This document shows, piece after piece, positions 1 to 5,543 of a DNA stretch of 8,568 bases (the stretch's first letter is position 1; each line of letters starts with the position of its first letter). The DNA lies in contig JBBCJT010000107.1 of the NCBI GenBank assembly GCA_037190665.1, positions 1-8,568 on the forward strand, read 5' to 3'. Below the pieces are notes generated by a model. That model saw only the letters and a program-made list of their open reading frames with translations, did not search any database and was not told the DNA's origin. The position numbers and the translations under genes are program-made. Source of the DNA: JBBCJT01 sp037190665 (lineage in GTDB: Bacteria > Pseudomonadota > Alphaproteobacteria > Acetobacterales > Acetobacteraceae).

Positions 1-64
1 CCTCGGGGTGCTGGGGGCCCCCCCCTCCCCCCGCCCCTCGCCCCCCCGCGGGAGAGGGGGACGG
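1..64. repeat. Degraded C-rich end with fragment of the interspersed hairpin repeat
   Basis: The first 47 bases are almost only C and G with long C runs. They lead into the 11-nt arm gcgggagaggg at 48-58, the right arm of the palindrome that recurs at 1446, 1538, 3819 and 3911. The expected left arm (ccctctcccgc) is not intact: the matching stretch is C-rich but lacks the T positions. This is either a decayed copy of the repeat or low-quality sequence at a contig end. Confidence 0.55.
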
Positions 65-359
65 CCACCACCGTTTCGGAAAGCGCCCGCTCGCGGGACG
101 GTTGGATGCGTCGCGCGGCTACCGCGTGGACTGCGCGCACACGCTGACCATCCTCGCGAACACCCGACGACGTAATCCCCGGCCAGCGGCTGAACTGCCC
201 CAACCCCCCGCGATCCCGCTTGGCACCGCATACGCCCTCGCGCACACTCCGCGCCGGAGGACGCTTCCGGCAGGCCGTGTCCCGGCGGGACCGACCGGCG
301 CGCCGCGCCAGCAACATGCCGGCGTCCATCCATCAGCCCATACCGATGGAGGATCGCCC
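65..359. other. Intergenic stretch upstream of the transglutaminase gene, no gene seen
   Basis: I see no convincing coding region here. Open frames cross it on both strands, but they are GC-rich shadows with low-complexity Pro/Arg/Ala translations and no recognisable motif. The stretch presumably carries the promoter of the gene starting at 360; I could not find a clear -35/-10 pair. Confidence 0.5.
348..353 (+). promoter_or_regulatory. Ribosome binding site deciding the start at 360
   Basis: GGAGGA lies 6 bases before the ATG at 360. It fixes the start of the transglutaminase-like gene there, rather than at the ATG 258 bases upstream in the same frame. Confidence 0.8.
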
Positions 360-1379
360 ATGTCCGCCGCACCCACGCGCCGCGCCCTGCTCGCCGCAGG
401 CGCCGCCTTCGCCGCCCTGCCGGCCGCCGCCACGAATGCCGCCGGCTGGCGCAAGCTGTCCGCCACCTACGAGATCACCCTGCCGACCGAGGGGCGCGCC
501 GCGCAGCTCTGGCTGCCGCTGCCCGCCACCACGCCCTGGCAGCGCGCCGGGGAGGTGAACTGGTCCGGCAGCACCACGCGGGCGACCATCGTCACCCTGC
601 CGGGCAGCGACGCGCGTGTGCTGCGCGCGGTGTTCGCCGGCGAGGGGGCGCGCACGCTGCGCGCGACCGTCGCCGCCGAAACCCTCGATCGCGCCGGGCC
701 CGCCGCGGCGGAAGCCGATCCGGCGCCGTTCCTGGCCGCCTCCGCGTCCATCCCCACCGACGGCATCGTCGCGGCGAAGGCGGCGGAGATCGTCGGCAGC
801 CGCACCGAGCCCGCGGACAAGGCGCGCGCGATCTACGACTGGATCGTGGACAACACCTTCCGCGATCCGCAGACGCGCGGCTGCGGCCTGGGCGACATCG
901 CCTACATGCTGGAAACGGGCGACCTGGGCGGCAAATGCGCCGACCTGAACTCGCTGTTCGTCGGCCTCGCGCGCGCCGCCGGGCTGCCGGCGCGCGAGTG
1001 GTTCGGCATGCGTGCGGCCGACAGCGCCTTCTCCCCCTCGCTCGGCCGCGGCGGCGACATCACCCGCGCGCAGCACTGTCGCGCCGAGGTGTTCATCGCC
1101 GGGCAGGGCTGGTTTCCGGTCGATCCGGCGGACGTGCGCAAGATCATCCTGGAGGAGAAGGTCGCGGTGGACAGCGACCGCGCGCGCCTCTTCCGCGAGC
1201 GGCTGTTCGGCAACTGGGAGATGAACTGGGTCGCCTTCAACACGGCTCGCGACTTCGCCCTCCCGGGCGGCGGGCCGCTGCCGACCAGCTACATGATGTA
1301 CCCGGAAGCGAAGCTCGCCGGTGCTTGGCGGGACTGCTTCGATCCCGACGGCTTCGCCTACCGCATCACGTCAGCCTGA
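360..1379 (+). CDS. Tat-exported transglutaminase-like domain protein
   Basis: This 339-residue protein is probably a periplasmic or surface enzyme of the transglutaminase-like cysteine superfamily, which includes proteases and amide-forming or amide-cleaving enzymes. The N-terminus (PTRRALLAAGAAFAALPAAA) carries a twin-arginine pair at R7-R8 and a hydrophobic Ala-rich core, so export by the Tat route with cleavage near residue 28 is likely. Residues about 135-260 form the transglutaminase core. The expected catalytic triad is visible: Cys193 in GGKCADLNSLF, His239 in AQHCRAEVF and Asp255 in GWFPVDPAD. Residues about 30-110 look like a beta-rich N-terminal domain. The start at 360 is supported by a good ribosome site and the signal peptide; the longer open frame from 102 would bury the signal. 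The gene converges on the leftward gene ending at 1613, with a hairpin repeat between them. The substrate is unknown. Confidence 0.9.
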   Translation: MSAAPTRRALLAAGAAFAALPAAATNAAGWRKLSATYEITLPTEGRAAQLWLPLPATTPWQRAGEVNWSGSTTRATIVTLPGSDARVLRAVFAGEGARTLRATVAAETLDRAGPAAAEADPAPFLAASASIPTDGIVAAKAAEIVGSRTEPADKARAIYDWIVDNTFRDPQTRGCGLGDIAYMLETGDLGGKCADLNSLFVGLARAAGLPAREWFGMRAADSAFSPSLGRGGDITRAQHCRAEVFIAGQGWFPVDPADVRKIILEEKVAVDSDRARLFRERLFGNWEMNWVAFNTARDFALPGGGPLPTSYMMYPEAKLAGAWRDCFDPDGFAYRITSA

Positions 1380-1430
1380 GACGGTTTCGTCGCGCAGGGT
1401 CGGCGTTGCGGCCGAGCGCCGCCAGCGGAT

Positions 1431-1556
1431 CTCCCTCTCCCGCCTGCGGGAGAGGGCCGGGTGAGGGTGCCTCCGTCCGCGCCACGGCGGGGTTCTGCCT
1501 TCGCGCGAATGCCCTCGCCCTGTCCCTCTCCCGCCCGGCGGGAGAGGGGACGTTGC
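1431..1556 (+). repeat. Composite hairpin repeat, copy 1 (BIME/REP-like)
   Basis: Two perfect 11-bp palindromes of the same sequence (ccctctcccgc / gcgggagaggg) lie at 1433-1456 (2-nt loop) and 1524-1548 (3-nt loop). Between them is a core that begins gggtgagggtgc and ends ccctgtccctctcccg. The same arrangement recurs inverted at about 3755-3923. It sits between two convergent genes, where such elements often lie, and the hairpins could stabilise or end both transcripts, although no T-tract follows them. The family type (REP/BIME-like) is inferred from structure. Confidence 0.8.
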
Positions 1557-1572
1557 GTGGCGGTCCTTGCTC

Positions 1573-1592
1573 CCGGCCGGAAGGCTGGCCGG
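1573..1592. other. Short inverted repeat 3' of the paralog B gene
   Basis: The arms ccggcc (1573-1578) and ggccgg (1587-1592) flank an 8-nt loop, about 20 bases past the stop of the leftward gene at 1613. No T-tract follows on the minus strand, so a terminator role is possible but weakly supported. Confidence 0.3.
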
Positions 1593-1612
1593 TACGGGCG
1601 GATCGGCGCCGG

Positions 1613-2170
1613 CTATCTTCCTGCCGCCGGCTGCACGGACACCGCTGCGCTGCGCGTCAGCGTCGCGATCACCGTGTCGCCGACCGCGAGCCTGCCGATG
1701 TCGATGTCGCTGGCGACGCGCACCTCGCGCACCCGGTCGTCATGGCTGCGCAGCGCGACGGTGCGCGTGGCGGCGTCGATGCGCTCGATCTTCGCCGTGG
1801 TCTGCGCGCTGTCCACCGCGACCATCGCGGGCGCGGCACCTTCCGGCGCGCGGGCGACGCCGGCGGTGTAGCCCGGCGGCGGGGCCGCGCCGCGCACGAC
1901 GCTCAGCCGGATCGTCTCCCGCACCTCGACCACGATCTGGTCGCCCGGATGGATGCGGTCGAAGTTGCGGATCTCGGGTCCGGCGCGGAAGGCGACGAGG
2001 GAGCCGTCGTCGCGGCGCACCAGCACCTCGCGCCGGCTGCGGTCGACCGTCTCCACGGTGGCGGTGACGGTGCTGCGTGCCTCGCCCACCACGCGGCTGC
2101 CGATCACGGCGGCGGGCTGCGCGAGGGCGGCGGCGGAGGTGAGGAGAAGGAGGGCAAGGATCAGGCGCAT
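1613..2170 (-). CDS. Secreted two-repeat protein of unknown function (paralog B)
   Basis: This 185-residue protein has a cleavable signal peptide (MRLILALLLLTSAAALAQ), so it is probably periplasmic. The mature part holds two related modules of about 55 residues, at about 37-92 and 126-180. Each has the pattern I-E-x-[IV]-D or V-E-T-V-D, then R-x-V-x-[LV]-R, a D-[GD] turn and an L/I-x-x-G-D motif, which suggests small beta-barrel modules. It aligns without gaps over 164 residues with the product of the upstream gene (2878 to 2300), at about 44% identity by hand count. I recognise the general family of proteobacterial exported 'hypothetical' proteins with these valine-rich, G-D-containing modules, but know no function. 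There are no conserved Cys or His residues to suggest metal binding or catalysis. The start at 2170 is chosen for the signal peptide; its ribosome site is weak. A terminator upstream suggests its own promoter. Confidence 0.85.
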   Translation of the reverse strand: MRLILALLLLTSAAALAQPAAVIGSRVVGEARSTVTATVETVDRSRREVLVRRDDGSLVAFRAGPEIRNFDRIHPGDQIVVEVRETIRLSVVRGAAPPPGYTAGVARAPEGAAPAMVAVDSAQTTAKIERIDAATRTVALRSHDDRVREVRVASDIDIGRLAVGDTVIATLTRSAAVSVQPAAGR

Positions 2171-2213
2171 CGGGGACTCGGCGCTGTGAGTGCGCCAGTC
2201 TACGGCATTTTCA

Positions 2214-2237
2214 GCCGATGCGGAGACCGGCATCGGC
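2214..2237. other. Inverted repeat in the leader of paralog B
   Basis: The 8-bp arms gccgatgc (2214-2221) and gcatcggc (2230-2237) flank an 8-nt loop, 44 bases upstream of the ATG at 2170. It lies between the terminator of the preceding gene and this start. It could be a protein-binding site or a leader hairpin; the sequence does not decide. Confidence 0.35.
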
Positions 2238-2242
2238 CGGCC

Positions 2243-2280
2243 GGAAAAGGAAGCGGCCGCCGGATCGCTCCGGCGGCCGC
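2243..2280 (-). terminator. Intrinsic terminator after paralog A
   Basis: A perfect 12-bp GC-rich stem (2253-2264 with 2269-2280) closes a 4-nt loop. Read on the minus strand it is followed directly by TTCCTTTTCC, and it begins about 20 bases past the stop of the gene ending at 2300. This is a clear rho-independent terminator for leftward transcription, and it separates the two paralogous genes into different transcripts. Confidence 0.8.
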
Positions 2281-2299
2281 GTCCCATCGGTCCGAATGG

Positions 2300-2878
2300 T
2301 CAGCTCGCCGGGCTGGGCCGGACGGCGATGACGGCGCGGCGCACCAGCGTCAGCGACACGTTGTCGCCCGGCTGGATGCGGGCGATGTTCACGTCGTTCG
2401 GCACGCGGTACTGGCGGACGTTGCCGTCGGCCGTGCGGATCGCGACCGTGCGCGGCACGACATCCACCTGCTCGACCCGGCCGACGGCGCGGATCGCCTC
2501 GATCCCGGCGGCGCCGGGGCGCGAGCCCTCCGGTGCGGTCGCCGCGCCGGCGGCAACGCCCTCGCGCGGTGCCTCGCCGCGGGTCAGCGTGAGGCGCAGC
2601 GTCTCGCGGATATCGGCCTCCACCACGTCGCCGGCCTTCACCTGCGGCAGGTTGCGGATGTCCGGACCCGCCTCATAGGTCAGCAGGCTGCCGTCCTCGC
2701 GGCGCAGCAGCACCTGCCGCGTCTTGAGGTCCACGGTCTCGATCCGCGCCTTCAGCGTCTCGGTCGACTCGCCGATGACGCGGCTGCCGACCACGGTGGT
2801 CGGCTGTTGCCTTGGCTGGGCGATCGCCGCGACCGAGGCGGCCGTCAGGGCTGCGACGAGGAGGGGGAGCCGGCGCAT
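2300..2878 (-). CDS. Secreted two-repeat protein of unknown function (paralog A)
   Basis: This 192-residue protein has a signal peptide (MRRLPLLVAALTAASVAAIA) and is probably periplasmic. Two related modules lie at about 45-98 and 134-187. Module 1 contains RIETVD, RQVLLRREDGS and KAGD; module 2 contains RVEQVD, RTVAIRTADGN and QPGD. They align with a single one-residue gap near the G-D motif. The whole protein is colinear with its neighbour paralog B, so the pair arose by tandem gene duplication on top of an older internal duplication. The linker between modules carries a conserved AxAPEG segment in both proteins. No catalytic or metal-binding residues stand out. The start at 2878 is fixed by AAAGGA six bases upstream; an ATG at 2917 would translate through that site. 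The permease gene ends 46 bases upstream, so cotranscription is plausible, and a strong terminator follows. The function is unknown. Confidence 0.88.
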   Translation of the reverse strand: MRRLPLLVAALTAASVAAIAQPRQQPTTVVGSRVIGESTETLKARIETVDLKTRQVLLRREDGSLLTYEAGPDIRNLPQVKAGDVVEADIRETLRLTLTRGEAPREGVAAGAATAPEGSRPGAAGIEAIRAVGRVEQVDVVPRTVAIRTADGNVRQYRVPNDVNIARIQPGDNVSLTLVRRAVIAVRPSPAS

Positions 2879-2884
2879 GGTCTT

Positions 2885-2890
2885 TCCTTT
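2885..2890 (-). promoter_or_regulatory. Ribosome binding site deciding the start at 2878
   Basis: On the minus strand AAAGGA lies 6 bases before the ATG at 2878. It supports that start over the in-frame ATG at 2917. Confidence 0.7.
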
Positions 2891-2924
2891 CGGATAGGTT
2901 CTCAGGGGCATACGCATGGGGCAG

Positions 2925-3680
2925 CTACATCAGCAGGGCGGTCAAGCCCGTGGCTACCAGTAGCATGAAGGCGATGCGCCTGTACCATCGGTCGGGCAGC
3001 ACGCCGAACAGCCGCACGCCGAGGCGCACGCACAGATACAGCACCGGCAGCAGCACGGCCGCGCGCACCAGCGTCGCCTCGTCCACGATGCCGCCCAGGA
3101 TCGGCGGGATCACGGCGACGATGCCGATCATGGCGAAGAACAGGATCAGGTTGTCGCGGTGCTGGCGCGCCGCTTCCTTGCCGGCGAGCAGATAGAGGAT
3201 CACCGGCGGGCCGCTCATTCCCGTGCTGCCCTTCATCAGCCCGGAGATCACGCCGATGACGGCGTTCAGCGACCACGGCCGCGCGCCGTGATAGCGCCAG
3301 CCGGACATCAGCAGCAGGCCGAAGGCCAGCACCATGGCCCCGATCGCGCGGCGCAGCGTCTCCTGATCCGCGGTCAGCAGCACCCAGGCGCCGATAGGTG
3401 TCGCGATGCTCGCGGCAATGCCCATCGGCAACACCACGCGGTGATCGGCGGTGCGGATGGAACGCGGCAGGAGCTGGGCGGAGGTGACGAGTTCCATCAG
3501 CAGCATCACCGGCACGCCGGCGCGTGGTCCCCACAGCAGCGCGTAGATCGGCGCGAGCAGGATCGCGGTGCCGAACCCCGCATAGCCGCGCATCACGCCG
3601 GCCACCGCCGTGATCGCCACGGCGGCGAGCATGCGCGGATCGAGGATCGCGGCCGCGGCGTGGTCGAGCAGGGCGTTCAT
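2925..3680 (-). CDS. TauE/SafE family membrane permease
   Basis: This 251-residue integral inner-membrane protein belongs to the TauE/SafE family, which exports or takes up sulfur-containing organic anions and related compounds; the substrate here is unknown. The family's two repeated halves are visible. Each starts with a glycine-rich helix: AGVMRGYAGFGTAILLAPI (residues about 27-45) and GVISGLMKGSTGMSGPPVIL (about 143-162). Hydrophobic spans follow at about 55-72, 83-103, 113-128, 178-198, 203-222 and 236-251, giving roughly eight membrane helices. Length is typical for the family. The start at 3680 is chosen because the longer frame, to 3941, runs through the hairpin repeat and gives a nonsense N-terminus of the kind these repeats encode. 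No strong ribosome site is seen before 3680. It lies just upstream of paralog A and may share its transcript. Confidence 0.9.
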   Translation of the reverse strand: MNALLDHAAAAILDPRMLAAVAITAVAGVMRGYAGFGTAILLAPIYALLWGPRAGVPVMLLMELVTSAQLLPRSIRTADHRVVLPMGIAASIATPIGAWVLLTADQETLRRAIGAMVLAFGLLLMSGWRYHGARPWSLNAVIGVISGLMKGSTGMSGPPVILYLLAGKEAARQHRDNLILFFAMIGIVAVIPPILGGIVDEATLVRAAVLLPVLYLCVRLGVRLFGVLPDRWYRRIAFMLLVATGLTALLM

Positions 3681-3754
3681 GGCGGTGAGGGGTTTCCGCA
3701 GGGGGCGCCGGTTCTCCGCAGACGCAGACGAGCGTCTTGCGGAAGGCTTGGACG

Positions 3755-3923
3755 GAAGCGGGAGAGGGACGAGCGAGCGAAGGCAAGGCGCGTCGTGCAA
3801 CGTCCCCTCTCCCGCTTGGCGGGAGAGGGACAGGGTGAGGGGGGCTGGCCGAAGCCGAAACCTCGTCGTCGCGCTGGTGGAAGCACCCTCACCCCGGCCC
3901 TCTCCCGCAGGCGGGAGAGGGAG
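3755..3923 (-). repeat. Composite hairpin repeat, copy 2 (inverted relative to copy 1)
   Basis: Two perfect 11-bp palindromes with the same arms as copy 1 lie at 3805-3829 (3-nt loop) and 3898-3921 (2-nt loop). Reverse-complemented, the order and core match copy 1: gggtgagggtgc after the first hairpin, ccctgtccctctcccg into the second, then gagaggggacgttgc. An extra arm, gcgggagaggg at 3758-3768, can pair with 3805-3815 as an alternative long-range stem. The element lies between the DUF3553 gene and the permease gene, both leftward, so it may end or attenuate the nudC operon transcript. Confidence 0.8.
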
Positions 3924-3954
3924 AAGAAACCCTCTCGCCATCGAAGAGGGCGCG

Positions 3955-4125
3955 TCACTCCTCGACGACTTCCAGCGCGACGCGCGCGGCGTTGATCAGC
4001 ACCTTGCCGCGATGCTCGAAATTCACCGTCACGCGGTCGCCGACGACGGACTGGATCTGCCCCACGCCCCAGTCCGGCTGTTGCGGATGGCGGACGAACT
4101 GCCCGGGTTCGAGCAGCAGCGCCAT
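3955..4125 (-). CDS. DUF3553 small protein
   Basis: This 56-residue protein (MALLLEPGQFVRHPQQPDWG at its start) matches the pattern I know for DUF3553: G-x-F-V-R-H-P-x-x-P-D-W-G-V-G-Q, then GDRVTVNFEHRGK and a final VALEVVEE. The family is small and of unknown function, found mainly in alphaproteobacteria. The chain looks like a compact beta barrel, similar in style to small domains that bind nucleic acid or protein partners (CarD- or SH3-like), but that is an inference from the W-G-x-G-x-[VI] pattern. It has no signal peptide, so it is cytoplasmic. The start codon lies 3 bases past the stop of the lipoprotein gene, and no ribosome site is seen, so it is probably translated by coupling as the third gene of the nudC operon. 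Confidence 0.88.
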   Translation of the reverse strand: MALLLEPGQFVRHPQQPDWGVGQIQSVVGDRVTVNFEHRGKVLINAARVALEVVEE

Positions 4126-4128
4126 GGC

Positions 4129-4419
4129 TCAGCGGTAGGGGATGGCGGGTTCCACGCCGCCGCGCGGCTGGACGCCGCGGCGCACGAGGCACGCGCGCAC
4201 GGCCTTCTCCCGCGCGTTCATCAGTTCCCGCTCCGTGGTGCCGAAATAGGTGCGGCCGAACATCAGCAGCTCGTTCGCCTTCTGCACCTCCGGATCGCGC
4301 TCCGCCTCCCGGCGGCAGGCGGCGGTGTCCGGATCGGGCGCGGGGGTCGGCCAGGGATTGACGGCCTCGGCACAGGCGGTGGCAAGCAGTCCGAGCGCGA
4401 GCAGCGGCAGCAATCTCAT
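4129..4419 (-). CDS. Small exported protein, probable lipoprotein
   Basis: This 96-residue protein begins MRLLPLLALGLLATACAEAV. A hydrophobic signal leads to Cys16, a probable lipidation site, although the -3 position is Ala rather than the usual Leu. After a Pro/Asp-rich linker (about 22-31), residues 32-83 are charged and probably helical, containing Cys35 and Cys77 that could form a disulfide in the periplasm, and the segment FGRTYFGTTERELMNAREKA. I do not recognise a named family. The start codon overlaps the nudC stop in an ATGA arrangement, and the stop lies 3 bases before the DUF3553 start, so the three genes form a translationally coupled operon. The function is unknown. Confidence 0.8.
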   Translation of the reverse strand: MRLLPLLALGLLATACAEAVNPWPTPAPDPDTAACRREAERDPEVQKANELLMFGRTYFGTTERELMNAREKAVRACLVRRGVQPRGGVEPAIPYR

Positions 4420-5339
4420 GCGGCGGCGATCCAATCCTCGATCAGGCGCCGCGCGATGGAATCGATCCGCGGCAGGGAGAAGCCGAGCGCCTCGTGGTTG
4501 CGCAGCTCGGCACGGGTGAACCAGCGCGCGTCCTTCAGCTCCGCAGGGTCGATCCGGATCGCGGTGGTCTCCGCCTCCGCATAGAAGCCGAGCATGATGG
4601 AGCAGGGGAACGGCCAAGGCTGGGAGGAGTGATAGCGCACCTCGCCCACCTTCACCGAGGTTTCCTCGCCCACCTCGCGCGCCACCGCTTCCTCCAGGCT
4701 CTCGCCCGGTTCCACGAAGCCCGCCAGCGTCGAATACATCGTCACGTTCGGGAAGCGGTGCGACTGGCCGAGCAGGCAGGCATCGCCGTTCACCACCAGC
4801 ATGATCACGGCCGGATCGGTGCGGGGGAAATGCTGCGCCTGGCAGCCGGTGCACTGCAGCGCATTGCCGGCCGACCGCGGCACGCAGGCCGCGCCGCAGG
4901 TGCCGCAGAAGCGGTTGCGCGTGCGCCAGTGCATCAGCCCGCGCGCATGGGCGAGCACGCTGGCATCGCCCGCCGGCAGCAGCCCGGCCACCGCGCGCAG
5001 GTCGGCGAACGCGCCGAGCCCGTCCGGCAGCAGCGGCAGCGGATCGTCCGACGCCGAGACGTCCACCGCGAAGATCGCGCGTTCCTGCCACAGGCCGAGG
5101 AACGCCCAGGGTCCCCCGGCCATGCGCACGGCCTCGGCCGCGCCGCCGTCGAGGAACACGGCCTGCGGCGCCCCCGCCTCCGCATCGCGCATCAGCGACC
5201 GCGCGCGCCAGGTGGGGACGAACAGGCTGGAGGGATCGGAGAGCCGGGCCTCGATCCATGCCTCGTCGTCGCGATGGGCCGAGGCACGGTCGAGGGGCGA
5301 GCCCGTATAGGCGTTGGGGCGGGAGGCAAGAATGAGCAT
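4416..5339 (-). CDS. nudC: NADH pyrophosphatase / NAD+ diphosphatase (Nudix)
   Basis: This 307-residue cytoplasmic Nudix hydrolase cleaves NADH or NAD+ to NMN(H) and AMP; family members also remove NAD caps from RNA 5' ends. An N-terminal domain (about 1-140) is followed by a zinc ribbon with Cys145, Cys148, Cys163 and Cys166, in the C-x2-C-x14-C-x2-C spacing of E. coli NudC. The Nudix box spans 207-229 with G207, E213, R221, E222, E225 and E226. The family signature SQPWPFPCS is at 239-247 and separates NudC from other Nudix enzymes. The Gly usually found near the end of the Nudix box is Ser228 (EETSV). The catalytic glutamates are intact, so activity is expected. The protein is longer than E. 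coli NudC because of a larger N-terminal domain. It is the first gene of a three-gene leftward operon and diverges from the Hsp70-like gene. The ribosome site is weak. Confidence 0.95.
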   Translation of the reverse strand: MLILASRPNAYTGSPLDRASAHRDDEAWIEARLSDPSSLFVPTWRARSLMRDAEAGAPQAVFLDGGAAEAVRMAGGPWAFLGLWQERAIFAVDVSASDDPLPLLPDGLGAFADLRAVAGLLPAGDASVLAHARGLMHWRTRNRFCGTCGAACVPRSAGNALQCTGCQAQHFPRTDPAVIMLVVNGDACLLGQSHRFPNVTMYSTLAGFVEPGESLEEAVAREVGEETSVKVGEVRYHSSQPWPFPCSIMLGFYAEAETTAIRIDPAELKDARWFTRAELRNHEALGFSLPRIDSIARRLIEDWIAAA

Positions 5340-5375
5340 GTGGCCCGACTCGTCGCATGGCTTCCGGGCGGGGGC

Positions 5376-5499
5376 AAATGTCGCCCTGCCGGGCACGGGC
5401 GATGGCTGCCCCTCCGGTGCGGGCGAACGCCACCCTTCCGGGGGTGGTCGGAGTCCACCCTGCCGGGCACGGGCAGGCGCCCCCTTGCATCGGCGGCGC
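5376..5499. repeat. Degenerate tandem repeat of about 25 nt, 4-5 units
   Basis: Units begin at 5376, 5401, 5425, 5450 and, more weakly, 5475, each 24 or 25 nt. Each has a C-rich run (ccctgcc, cccctcc, cccttcc, ccctgcc) followed by a G-rich part (gggcacgggc, ggtgcgggc, gggggtggtc, gggcacgggc). Units 1 and 4 share an identical 17-nt end (5384-5400 and 5458-5474). The array fills most of the 204-nt region between the divergent nudC and Hsp70-like genes, so it overlaps where both promoters should be. Confidence 0.65.
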
Positions 5500-5543
5500 G
5501 GACGGGGTTGAACGCGCGCCCCCCCGCACCCTGCCCGGACCCC

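Noticed and set aside
102..359. N-terminal extension of the transglutaminase-like gene from an ATG at 102
   Set aside because: The extra 86 residues are low-complexity, and a good ribosome site plus a Tat signal mark the start at 360.
935..2968. A 677-residue open frame on the + strand
   Set aside because: It crosses the transglutaminase gene, a repeat and two well-supported minus-strand genes; the translation is Arg/Ala/Gly-rich with no motif.
1431..3923. Composite transposon bounded by inverted repeats
   Set aside because: There is no transposase, no target-site duplication that I can see, and gene composition matches the surroundings.
3681..3941. N-terminal extension of the permease gene from 3941
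   Set aside because: The extension translates the composite hairpin repeat (PLPPAGEGRGEG), while the conserved permease starts just after 3680.
3159..3995. A 278-residue open frame on the + strand
   Set aside because: It is antisense to the TauE/SafE permease and reads through hairpin repeats (LSRLAGEGQGEG-type peptide), a common spurious translation.
5376..5499. Possible CRISPR array
   Set aside because: Units are adjacent and degenerate with no unique spacers between identical repeats, and no cas gene is present.
4494..5543. N-terminal extension of the Hsp70-like gene
   Set aside because: It is antisense to nudC, and the family's first phosphate loop begins six residues after the ATG at 5544.
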